Shown here: positions 44,581 through 55,253 of the stretch, piece by piece
How positions within the stretch are numbered: position 1 is the stretch's first letter
Layout: each line of letters opens with the position of its first letter
NCBI GenBank assembly: GCA_021234155.1
Contig: JAJEKV010000017.1
Span: forward strand, 8,995,525 to 9,059,524
DNA length: 64,000 bases
Direction of reading: 5' to 3'
From: Isoetes taiwanensis
Taxonomy: Eukaryota; Streptophyta; Lycopodiopsida; Isoetales; Isoetaceae
Program-made: the position numbers and the translations under genes
Notes under the pieces: model-generated
Databases searched by the model: none
The model's input: the letters and a program-made list of their open reading frames with translations, nothing else
What the model was told of the DNA's origin: nothing

Positions 44581-47377
44581 ATGTAGAAATAAGACCGATG
44601 GCCGAAGTTGAATTTATGTATGGCATAGTTTTAGTTGTCTGTGAAACCGTTGAAGATTGCCTAAATGAATTCATCTTAATCAGCAGTCGACATGTAATGT
44701 ATTTCGGCTGACAATAATATGTAATGTATTTCGGGTGACAAAAAATATGTTTGCCTATTTCGAGTTTTGTTACCCATTATTTTGACATTTTGTCCATAGT
44801 ATTGTCGTATGGTCCAACGATTAGGGTATGTGATAATGATTGAAATCAGCGTTCTCGGTAGACTCAAAAGTTACACCAAAAAGTGGTGCATGGGTTTGAC
44901 ACAAATGTTATGATTGTAGGACAAACAGCATCACATGTTGAAGTATTCATAGCATTGAACATTGCTTCTTGGCGTATTCATAGCATTGAACATTGCTTCA
45001 ATGTTTTTAGGTCCATACGTGTGAAACTGTATGTATTGTTGTATTGAGGTATATGAAAATGTTTATTTGTACTCATTTTTTTCCCCCCCTTTCAGTAGCA
45101 TGCAAAGGTTTCAATGTCGAAATGTTAATGAACTAAAGGGAATTGCTTTACGAGCCCACGTTATATGCTTTATCGGTTGTTAGGGAATTGCATCGCGATC
45201 ACAAGTAAGCCATCGTAAGTAGGTGGCATATGAAATTGTTTTTGGTCAATTTGTCTTGTTGAATGGGGATGTAGGAAATCGTTTCTTAGTAATGGTCGTT
45301 GATTATCATAGGGATACGTTTTACGATAGTTTCGTATGAAGTTTTTCATTTTTATATCTTGATCTGATATTTTGTTTAGCGACTATTGGATTGCCGTTCA
45401 TTCTTTTTAACGTAGGTCCTGTGCGTGTTGTCACAATTAGAGACTAGGATTTGAATGTTGATTTTGAAGGTACCTGTTGAATGTTTTTTACTATTCAAAA
45501 TCTATCTGTGAATTAACTTGGAAACAAAAGTTCATACGCCTAAGCTGCTTCGCAGTCTTTTTTTGTGCTAGATATTTACATTTAGCAATGATGAGAAAGT
45601 TGAAGTTAAATATTTGGCCTTCTTGTTATCGTACTATTTTTCCCTAAAGAATGCAGTAACAATGAACATACAACGATGGAGAATCAATCAGATGAGCTTG
45701 CTAAAAAAGCAAGAACTCTAAAAAGTTGGGCTTCATAAGACATTACGAGGAAGTAGGATTCCAGTTCATGCTTGAAGACAGTGTACAATTCTCTTCTCAA
45801 ATACATCTTAACAAATTTTAGGTTAGCACGTTTTTGCGTATCTTTTTAGAAATATATCACATCAGTCTCTGCCATTAGAAGTAGAAAGGCAAGAACGTTG
45901 GAGGAGGACTGTATCTTCTTCGAAATACATTACACTATCTCTCGCCATTAGAAGTAGAAAGGCAAGAACATCAGGGGAACAATGAATCTAGATTTTTCTA
46001 TTCACCTGCCCTGTTTTTCCGTAATGTGAGCAGATCGTAGCTATTCACGAGAAGTATGTGGTAATGTTGATTTGTCTTCTATCTGTGGAACGTTCCCCTT
46101 ATCAGAGTTTGAGTTTGTGGACATCATGTACAAAGGGTATAAAAAATCATGGTTTAGTTGTTTTCCACTATTACGTGCATTGCTGAATAATCCATACACA
46201 TTGTCAAGTACATTTACACCGAACTAAAGATTGGTACTTACCTCCTTATCATCGTGGAAAATATATCACATCGGTTTCCGTCATTAAAATTACAGAGACT
46301 AGACGTATTCATGAGAACTAACTGATAAATGTTGTTGGTCTTCTCCCTACAGAACGTTTCCCTTAGCAGAGTTTGAGTTTAGGTTTTGCTTTCACAAAAA
46401 GAACATATTATGAATGTAAGGACAACATTTTGTTAGTTAGTGTACATAAATATCTATATTTTTCTGTTTGAGAGCCAAGTTTGGATCGCTCTTCAGCATG
46501 GACGAAGCACTACGTTCATTTTAAGCATGCATGCCCCATAGACACTGAAAGGAATATCCATTAGTTCCGTGTTCGCCCTCCTTCTAAGTTCTTTAATTTG
46601 CGTTTGTTTTGTTGTAGTGTTCACTGTGGTTGACTTTTTTTATCAACTAGACAGTTAGCAAACTTCCACAACTAGAGAGTAAGCATTTGAGTGTTAACTT
46701 AGTGAATATACATAATAAATGGCCTTTACTGTTGAAATTGGATTGGTAAAGTAACTTGTAAGCAGTTGTCTCTACTTTCCAGTTTGTACCACAAACTATT
46801 GTACTAGACATGCATGTAACGAGATGGTCAATAAATTGAACTCAGGTAATTGAGTTTCTTGTCATCAAACTTCCTTTCCTCTTGATGTAGTGTCCATCTT
46901 CACCGCATTAATCGCGCTACTCACATTGTTCCTTCGGCCTTTAATTGCTAGTGCCCTAGTTAGATTAGCTCTCTCTCTTAAGTGAGAGTACATTGTTGCT
47001 ACAGTAGAACTGTAATATATATTCTTCGTGGCATTTGCACGAATATGTGTTACGATGCTTCTGAGCGCCCAAATGATGTAGTGGACATGATTCAAGTATC
47101 TGCAAGTTTTATTCATCGCTCTTTTAGATGGCAGCATCTTTTTTTTGCTTTTTATATCCTATTAAGATTATGGTTTCGTAGATTATTTTATCTTCAAAAA
47201 AGACATTTTTTTTTTGTCTTTTGTACATTTCGTAATTTAAATAACGTATGTAGCATGTGTTTTTTCATGTAGAAATAATATGCAGCATGGGAAATAAATG
47301 ACAAAAGATTCATTAGCACCGCTTGTAACGGATGGGTCGGTCGTCCAAATTGTGGATGGGATGCACGATATGCACGC

Positions 47378-50300
47378 GTGTGTATGATGAATTTCAGAAG
47401 TTCTATTGAGCACAGATCGCTCACAAACAAAAGGTGTGCAGAATTGTTTTTAGAGGCAAACCCTGACATAAAATTGTCAGCTAAAACGATATGCAATTAC
47501 ACGAGCAAGAGAAAGAAGTATGAATGCCAATCCAACACGGTTTGTTCGAGGAGTGTAACTGCAGCAAGATGGTCGCAAATCTTATGTAGTTTCAACGAAT
47601 TTCGTCGTGTCAATGAGCACAATTGTTTGTCAGTGAAACAGAGTTTGGAATTGTTCGTAAAGGCGACCCCGGACCTGGAAGTAAATTCCGCAAGTATATT
47701 CGACCATTTATTTGAGGGTGGGGAAACAACCACAATCAATAATGTGCAAACAAGCTCTGTTCACACCATCCAAAATTTGGCTTATCCCACAGGCATTTTC
47801 GATGAGAAAGAATGGTTGCAGTACGAGGGTAGATTCTATGATTTTCGTAATGCTCCTGAACGAAGATGTTTGTCGGAAAAACCGTGTGTAGACATGTTCG
47901 TAAATACATTGCCGGATGTTCGTTTGTGCCTTGAATCCATATGTCACTATTTGAGCATGTGCGAAAGAGCAAACCAGAATGTTGATGTTCAGACGGAGGT
48001 CAATGCAATGTTAGAAAATTCTCCTAATTTGAACATTGATCGTGCTTTGTCTATGAGATTACAGATCGAAACTACATGGGGAGAACGATATGCTGCTAAG
48101 TTTCATGAATTTCGAAGCTCTTCTTATTGTAGATGTTTATCTGAGAAAAGGTGTGTGGAATTGTTCGTACGGGAATTTCCTGATGTCGGCATCTCCGTCC
48201 GCACTATACGCGATATTTTAAGCAGGACTAGAAGAGCAAATGATTGTTTTGATGATGCAATTTTGGAGTTATTCAACGAGCATTCTATAGACATACCTAT
48301 ATTTACATGTGATCTTTGCAACAGATTGTGCTTTGCAAAGCAAATGATGTGTTCAAAAACACACTTTAAGAATATTTGGAATGTAGTTAATGGTATGTCA
48401 TATAATGCTCGTAGTCATACATGCCAAAAGTGTCATGGGAAAAGAAAATACATTGTACCTCAAAACATCAGGATGGATTTCGTACCTGAAGAGGTGAAGA
48501 AGTTATCAGAATTGGAGAATCGACTCATATCATTGAGAATTCCGTTTGCTTTAATATTTGGTCAACATCGTTTGCGCGGTGGCCTAATACATGTTGCATC
48601 AGATATCGAAGGAACACAAGTTGCGTTGCCACGTCTACATGATAATGATGTCGTGATAAGGTTGCAATTGAAAAGGAGAATGTCGGATCCGAACGCACAC
48701 ATGGAAGGTCCTGTTAGACCATTTGCTGTTATGTCTGCACTGAATTTTTTGCGTACTAAGAAATTGTATGAAGAAGTTTAACGAAAAATTGTTGATGATT
48801 GGAGTGTTTTTTTTGAACATAATGTTGATGTCATCAACATTGTCGCAACCGATGACGGTGTAGATCAAAGTAGCAATGGACATGAAGGGGACACCTTAAT
48901 TTGGAATGTAACTCCTGAGATGGTAAGGGACTATGAAGACTCAGTTGTTGCTGTAGCTCCTGGTGAAGGTTCTCATCCTTTAGGTTTGTATGCTATTCCA
49001 CATGCAGAAGAAATGTGTTTCCCAGAATTGTTTGGTGGTGAACCTAGGCCATCTATTACGTACGATACGTTTACTTACAAACAGATATGTCATTGGGAGT
49101 TAATGAATGCTGATCGACGTTTTGCAAGGTCCATATCGAACGCATTCTTCAAGCTAGTAAAAGAGGAACTGAATTTTGTCAGTGGTTCAGCTAATTTTCG
49201 TATACGCCATGGTAAACGAAATGATTTCAACCTAACAGCAACGGATGCTTTAGATCCCTTGAAGTTGCGAGAAGCTTGCAAAGCAAATATGGGGTACATT
49301 GATTTGAAATCATTGCGTTCGTCGCCTCAAAAATTGGACACTGTGAAGAAGGATGCAATGGCAATGATTCGAGAAATAGGTCCTCCTACTATGTTTGCGA
49401 CGTTTAGTATGGCTGAATCGAATTGGCCTGACCTAGTAGCTGCACTGAAGTTTTTAAATCCTGACGTAGTAGAAAACGCAAATGAACAGCAATGGACAGA
49501 AAAGAAACTGATACTTGAACTTGTTAGAGCCGATCCTGTAACTTGTACAAGGTACTATGCAAATAGGATAGCCGGACTGAAGTTGGTTCTCCGTGAGGAG
49601 TCAATTCTGGCTGGTGGCGTTGTGGATTTTGTATGCGTTACACAATTTCAGCATAGGGGAAGCCTACATGATCATATGATTTTATGGATTAATGGAGCTC
49701 CACAATATCCATACGCATCGTACGATGAGATAACTCGATTCATTGACAAAGTCATCACCACGGATGTCAGTGAACTACCAACGGAATTACAGCAAATGCA
49801 ACTCCACATGCATACTCGTACGTGCAAAAAAAAAAAGAATGTGGACTGCAGGTTCCAGTTTCCAAAACCACCGATGAAAGAGACACGCATTTTGGAGCCT
49901 TATAACTGTCAGGGCAGTGAATCGAGATCATTATTAGAGTGCAAGAAAAGTTTGAAATCATGGCTCAAAGCTAACTGGAAAAATAGTAACAAAGAGTACG
50001 ATGACATGTTACATGATTTGCAATGGACAGAAATTGAGTACTTCAAAGTAATTTCGTACCTTTTAAAAGGACCTACAGCTTTTTTGAAGAGAAGAGTTAA
50101 GCATTGCAAAGTGAATGGATTCAATTTGAAAATTGCGCTTCTATGGAGGGCAAATATTGATTTCCAATATATTTTCAATGCGTATGCCGTTGCCACATAT
50201 TGTTTATCGTACATAACCAGTCCAGAAGCCGAAATATCCACGACAATGGCAAAGGTAATAAGGGCATGTGAAGAAAATAAGGATCACGCTGTAGAACGAA

Positions 50301-50590
50301 TTCGGAAAATAGGAAATGCATTGATTCGTTCCCAAGAAATATGTATCTCACAGGCTTTGATGTTGTTGTTGAGCATGCCATTGCAGACTAAGTCACGAAG
50401 TGTTGTGTACATTGATACACATAGACCGTGCGACAGGACGTTCGTGTTGAAGTCAAAAGCAGAGTTGCAACAATTAGAAACAGAAAGTACAGACATTACT
50501 GCGAGCAATGTCATCGATAAGTACAAGGAAAGATCATCCGAGTTAAGTCAGTTGAGCCTAAAGATGTTGGAAAAAAGTTTATCAATATAA
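47378..50590 (+). pseudogene. Helentron Rep part (copy 2), with one in-frame stop
   Basis: The N-terminal region equals copy 1, with small indels at its first codons. A TAA at 48779-48781 interrupts the frame (copy 1 has sense codons there), and the same frame resumes. It continues FCPELFGGEP-type text, MIREIGPPTMFATFSMAESN, FVCVTQFQHRGSLHDHMILW (the Rep two-histidine motif, here H-D-H, without the usual hydrophobic residue between the histidines), and YAVATYCLSYITSPE (the tyrosine motif; the usual lysine after YIT is a serine). The frame is lost at an A run near 50570; the next frame carries on with FINIRRTDRSGALKNAVIRF. Confidence 0.8.
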
Positions 50591-51440
50591 GACGGACAGA
50601 CAGGTCCGGAGCATTAAAGAATGCCGTTATTCGTTTTGTTAATTTCACTAAAGATAGGGACATTGAGGCATGGGCATATGAACGACTGTTACTTCATGTA
50701 CCGTTCACAAGCGAGAACGAGTTAGTACGTGACGGAGAAACATGCTACGCTGCCTATCTTCGAAACGCAAAAGTAATTGAGGAAGCACACTCGAAATTGT
50801 ATTTTGTGAAAGAAGACGAATGGAAAAGTATTGAGAACTTGATTGATGATGATGTGGACGGTTCGCTTGAACATCGCTCGGAGGTCGACGAGTTTGATGT
50901 AGCTTATGAACTCCCGTTTCAAGGTTCGTTCACACATCTCGATAATGAACGATTTTCATCAAGAATACCAAACGTTGATGTAATGCCAAACAAGGTGTAC
51001 CATGCGATGATTCGGAGTTTGAATTCGGAACAACGGTTACTGTTCGATGACGTAATGTACAAGAAGATGATGGATCCCAATTATCAAATGTTACTTTTTT
51101 TGACTGGGGGTGCTGGTGTCGGTAAGCCTAGGCTTATTCAATGTCTAGTCGATGGGTTGAAGCGCTTTTATCAGCAACAATTTTCGAACGATTCAGGAAA
51201 AACAACAACAGTTGTAACAGCATACACGGGAAAAGCTGCCAAAAACATAAATGGAATTACAATACACTCAGCATTTGGGATTCGTCCTACAGCTGCAATG
51301 GGCGCACGTCTCAGATTGCCAGTAGGTGAAGCATTGCAAGTGACGAGGAACGCACATGAAGATGTTAGAATGCTCGTAATTGACGAGATATCAACGGTGG
51401 GGTTGGTGTTCTTTTCACATATTGATGCTTTATGCAACAG

Positions 51441-51482
51441 GTAATATTTCGTTAATCGGATTATGTGTCTTTTTTGCCGCAG
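51441..51482 (+). other. Putative 42-base intron in the helicase
   Basis: GTAATATTTC to TTTTGCCGCAG. Removing it joins TGCAACAG to CATTAAGAGC in frame and restores the helicase sequence. 42 bases is shorter than the usual plant minimum of roughly 60-70. A T-rich stretch precedes the acceptor. Confidence 0.6.
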
Positions 51483-51861
51483 CATTAAGAGCACACTTAA
51501 CATTCCGTTCGGTGGATTGGATGTCATTGCTTCTGGAGATTTCTATCAGCTGCCACCACTGTTTGACAAGATGGTTTTTGCTAACCTCGATGACAAGGAC
51601 CGAAAGCGTCTCGGTTCTATTTCTATATCGGGGATCAACCATTCGTGGAAATCCAATTTCAGATACTATGAACTGTTTGAACTTGTCAGGCAACCCCATG
51701 ATTTACCTTTTGCACAATGCTTATCACGCATTAGGATTGGAGAACAGACGGATGCAGATATTGAATTCATAAATAACACATGTTGGAAACAACCCCCTAA
51801 TGATTTGACACTTCCATATTTGTTCTCGAAATACAATGATGTGATGGCACATAATGAGCAG

Positions 51862-51927
51862 GTATCTCACAAACTTTTTGCTATATTTAAATACGTCAAC
51901 GTCGTAAAATAATGTGTTCATGTGTAG
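51862..51927 (+). other. Putative 66-base intron in the helicase
   Basis: GTATCTCACA to CATGTGTAG. Its removal joins GAGCAG to GTCTTACAG in frame. It contains a stop in the reading frame, so reading through would truncate the helicase. Confidence 0.7.
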
Positions 51928-52409
51928 GTCTTACAGAAGACGCACGAGTGTGCTTACAGTTTCACAGCCGTTGACGTACGACAGAAAGATTGTCCACAGG
52001 CATCATGTTTGTCAACTGATGCCCGCAAGACCTACAGGTTGCATAAGGAATTGAAAGTGAAGTTGGGTATGCTTATCGAAATAACCTCTAACATTGATCT
52101 ATCAGACGGCTTAGTTAATGGAGCAGACGGGATACTAAGATACTATAGCACAATGGCAGGAAAAGAATTGTTATGGGTGGAATTCCCATCATCTTCCACA
52201 GGGGAAAAAGCTCGACGTAGTCTAGAACATCTGCGTCCTGCAGAAGTCGATAAGTCGTGGACACCAATAGAAAAACAAAAGAAATTGTGCCAAGTTGGCA
52301 GGAATGAGAAGCACAACATCATGCGCGAACAATTTCCTATGCAATTAGCAGCGGCACGAACTGTGCATAGGGCTCAAGGGGCGACGCTCCAGCATATACA
52401 GCTTTATCG

Positions 52410-53180
52410 CGAGTGGAGTCGAGTAGCGCTTTATATCTCACAAGTCCAGTACGGCACTACAATTTTAAGATCAATGCAGCAGTTGATGCCGAAATGGACC
52501 GATTAAGGAGGAAAATGGCATGGCAAATAACAATTCCAAATTTGCAAACAGTTAAACCTCCTAACATCATACTGACAACATTGAATACTTGTTCTGCCAT
52601 GGCTTATCAAGAGGATATATGCGGAGATTATCAGTTGATTTCATCTGACGTGATATGTCTACAGGAATTGCGAAGTCATGTCCATGGGTGTATAGATTCA
52701 GAACGTTACGTGGGGATTTACAACTTCAATAGGAATGGTATTGCAACCTTGTACAACAAATTTAGATTTGAGTTAATTGAGCAGAATGAAGTGTCTTCAG
52801 CAAATCTCATATCTGTCATTATTTCCTTCGTCGACAAATTTTATGGGAAGGCAATTTCGGTTACAAACATATATAGACCTCCTAATTCATGTACACGAGG
52901 TTTTTGTGGTGACGTACAAAATATTGTTAAACAAACAGAAACTGGGGTGGCATCTGCGATTTTAGGAGACTTCAACATCGATATGCTGAAGGATAACGCA
53001 TATGCGACAATGCTAAAAGATGTTATGTGTCGGTACACTCAACATGTCTGTAAACCAACAAGACAAAGCGCTCTTTTAGACCATATATGGACCAACTTTT
53101 CAATTCAAATGTGTGGTGTCGCTCCATGTTATTGGAGTGATCACCACAGGGCTTTCATTGTTTCACGTTCATTGCAATGA
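52410..53180 (+). CDS. Endonuclease/exonuclease/phosphatase (EEP) domain of the Helentron
   Basis: Continues from the helicase tail (AAVDAEMDRLRRKM) directly into an AP-endonuclease-like fold: IILTTLNTCSAMAYQE (first strand with the Asn), SSDVICLQELRSHV (metal-binding Glu), VTNIYRPPNSC, AILGDFNIDML (catalytic Asp-x-Asn), SALLDHIWTNFS and CYWSDHHRAFIV (the Asp-His pair), ending SRSLQ at TGA 53178. All expected catalytic residues are visible, so this domain could still fold. Among rolling-circle transposons an EEP domain C-terminal to the helicase is characteristic of Helentrons; a role in target cutting has been proposed. The last 65 bases lie in an 86 bp duplication. Confidence 0.85.
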   Translation, partial: RVESSSALYLTSPVRHYNFKINAAVDAEMDRLRRKMAWQITIPNLQTVKPPNIILTTLNTCSAMAYQEDICGDYQLISSDVICLQELRSHVHGCIDSERYVGIYNFNRNGIATLYNKFRFELIEQNEVSSANLISVIISFVDKFYGKAISVTNIYRPPNSCTRGFCGDVQNIVKQTETGVASAILGDFNIDMLKDNAYATMLKDVMCRYTQHVCKPTRQSALLDHIWTNFSIQMCGVAPCYWSDHHRAFIVSRSLQ

Positions 53181-53201
53181 AAGTTCGGTTGCCTTGAAAT
53201 T
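53116..53201 (+). repeat. 86 bp direct repeat, copy 1 (covers the endonuclease 3' end)
   Basis: Starts GTGTCGCTCCATGTTATTGG and ends GGTTGCCTTGAAATT; exactly repeated at 53454-53539, 338 bases on. The 252 bases in between are unlike either side. Confidence 0.9.
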
Positions 53202-53453
53202 TCCAAAGCCCGGTTGGGTTGGAAGCCATCTATATCTTAAAAGCTAGGTCCTTGAAATAGTTTTGATGAAGCTGACACCGTCAAATCCCCGGTGTAATCT
53301 GATACTAATTTCTTTTCTCTCGTCACCGTCTCTTAAATAGGAATCTTTTAGTTCATTTTGAATATAAGATCTCGATTTTGAATATATACATTATTTTGGA
53401 CAAGTTAGGCCAAAAATTGCGCCGATGCCGGGGATCGAACCCGGGTCACCCGC
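53202..53453. mobile_element. 252 bp insert between 86 bp repeats, with a tRNA-like T arm
   Basis: At the left a small hairpin (TTCCAA/TTGGAA with an inner CCC/GGG) is followed by ATCTATATCTTAAAAG, which resembles 5' ends of canonical plant Helitrons (A|TCTATA..). At the right, the complement of 53428-53444 is CCGGGTTCGATCCCCGG, a perfect tRNA T arm or B box, followed by an acceptor-like CATCGGC; no A box or anticodon arm is present. It may be a small non-autonomous element or SINE fragment. Confidence 0.35.
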
Positions 53454-53539
53454 GTGTCGCTCCATGTTATTGGAGTGATCACCACAGGGCTTTCATTGTT
53501 TCACGTTCATTGCAATGAAAGTTCGGTTGCCTTGAAATT
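53454..53539 (+). repeat. 86 bp direct repeat, copy 2
   Basis: Identical over its length to 53116-53201. It re-encodes the last endonuclease motif out of context. Far too long for a target-site duplication, so it was probably made by repair or unequal exchange. Confidence 0.9.
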
Positions 53540-55153
53540 CTGTTATTGTAATTGAAGATGCATACTATTTTATGTACATGTCGCTTCATTACCTTGGATT
53601 CAATAGTTTTCTACGTTGTATCATTGAAATGCATTTTAATTGATTGTTTTAGCAATAAATTGTATAAGAATGTTACTAGGACTAGTCATTATTTAATGTA
53701 ATGTGGCGTAAAGCGCGTTCAAAACTTAAGTTATACATAAATGTTTTATACGAGAGGGAATAATATATGTTAATATCGTGGATCGAACGAATTAGTTTGA
53801 CATTAATTTCCGAAGCCACATTGGCCAAGTGCTAATCATTTATATCGGGGGGGGGGGGGGTTACGACATCATGTAATCGATTAATAAATCCAATACTCCA
53901 ACTGTTCATTTCCTAAAGCATTAACAGAAGCATTCATTTAGTTTGTTGAAGCTGCACTACAAAATTTTGTCATAATCTTAAGCAAAATGCATTTTGCCTT
54001 CTTAAGGCGCGTGTCCTACTCTATGGTGGCCTAATTATATTTAGCAAGATAAGCAAATTGAATTAACTAGGGGAACGAACCGTAATTGAGATGTGTTGAC
54101 ATACTATGAACAACTGAACCTGGCTTTAGGTTATAGTTGGGGGGCAGCCCAAAACTATTGAGCCATGTCTTGGATTGGTGGAAGATCTTGGCACGCACGC
54201 ATCTTCATCACATTGCTGATAACCTGTCTGCCCTGACCCATATGTTGACCATTGTGGCATGTGTTTCTTTGTCCGGCGCTCCCGGATTCTGCAGGTCAGG
54301 GGGAAGCAAGAATGGCTTCCCCCATTCCGTTCTACATCACAAGATGTTTTGAGATGGATTAAGAGGGCCACCTAGATTATTATGTGGCGGAACAAGATGC
54401 AAAAGCATAACTAAGTGTTCCTCGGGAGGCTTTTAGAAGAATTGTGCAACTTGAATGTCACGGAACAAATCCATTACTAAGCAAGCACTGCGTTGTTTAA
54501 ATATTGGACATCAGTAGTGGGTCTAACTGCACATGCATAGGCTTGAACCGAAGAAATGTTTGCGGGGGCGATAAACTTCTTGTAAATATAAGTTCTTTCA
54601 ACACTTTGTTGTGAGACAATGTATATTTTGTTGTGGATTTGACTCTAAACACTATGACAGAAGGTGATCTGAGATCTTTGAAAGGAGCCAAAATGCAACA
54701 ATGGCCTTGAACATAACACCAAGCAAGGACCTAGAGAGTTGCTATGGTTTTGGGGAAACAAGCAAATTTAAAATTATTACAAAGACATTATTAAACTGGT
54801 CATCTCACACAACACATTTTTGGGTTCTTGCACTAGAAGACCTAATGTTCAAAATTCTAGTGATGTCACAATGGATTGACTGCAAGATTCAATGGCTTTT
54901 AAACCGTATTCTTACTCTATAAACTTCATATATTAACTCTGTCATAAGGAACTTGAGCTGAACTGGAGTTTTTTTCCCACACTTAAGTCGTACCATATGC
55001 TTCCCCTTTGACCATTATAATCACTAAGTCCATTGTGTTTACATCCATTCAACGCATATGATGTAAAACATTTAGTGCAATGGCCAATAACACCCCTTGA
55101 GGCCAGCAAACATGGGATGGGAAGGAACATTAAAGGACAATGCTTCATGTGTT
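53540..55153. other. Non-coding right part of the inverted-repeat block
   Basis: No gene is supported. A run of 14 G (53847-53860) is an obvious weak spot for sequencing or replication. Short frames at 54126-54922 have no motifs. Confidence 0.45.
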
Positions 55154-55245
55154 ATCAACAATCTACAACGTGGATTGGAAATACGAAGCAAACTGGTGTA
55201 AACTAAAAATGCCTAAGTCCCTCGTTTAAGAAAAATTTGTACTTG
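55154..55245 (-). repeat. 92 bp inverted repeat, right arm
   Basis: Reverse complement of 37939-38030 with about two differences. Copy B of the 1.8 kb duplication starts only 8 bases further on. Confidence 0.9.
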
Positions 55246-55253
55246 AAGAGAAG

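Larger units (their letters stand above)
50572..52450 (+). pseudogene. Helentron Pif1-like helicase (copy 2), two short introns
   Basis: Follows Rep after a frameshift. Motifs: Walker A as GGAGVGKPR (the Thr/Ser after the lysine is Pro, expected to hurt ATP binding), VVTAYTGKAAKNINGITIHS, Walker B VIDEIS, SGDFYQLPP, then MLIEITSNIDLSDGLVNGA and AARTVHRAQGATL. Two GT-AG interruptions must be removed to keep the frame: 51441-51482 (42 bases) and 51862-51927 (66 bases). Both exon joins are exact and restore family motifs (HIDALCNSIKSTLNIPFGG; MAHNEQVLQKTHE). Near 52400-52450 a frameshift breaks the last helicase motif; the next frame continues YNFKINAAVDAEMDRLRRK into the endonuclease. Confidence 0.8.
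44689..53180 (+). mobile_element. Helentron/Helitron2-type transposon, copy 2 (near full length)
   Basis: From 44689 it repeats copy 1's 5' non-coding part and N-terminal coding region, then continues with Rep, a Pif1-like helicase and an endonuclease/exonuclease/phosphatase domain. Rolling-circle transposons with DUF6570-like, Rep, helicase and EEP parts are the Helentron/Helitron2 group rather than canonical Helitrons. Left edge: copy 2 lacks the first roughly 100 bases of copy 1's context, including the 92 bp inverted repeat. Right edge: not certain; the coding region stops at 53180. Confidence 0.8.

Noticed and set aside
40689-53180. Canonical plant Helitron
   Set aside because: The DUF6570-like region and C-terminal EEP domain point to the Helentron/Helitron2 type, and no clear CTRR end with hairpin was found after the coding region.
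53428-53444. A tRNA gene
   Set aside because: Only the T arm and an acceptor-like end are present; no anticodon arm, D arm or A box at the right distance.
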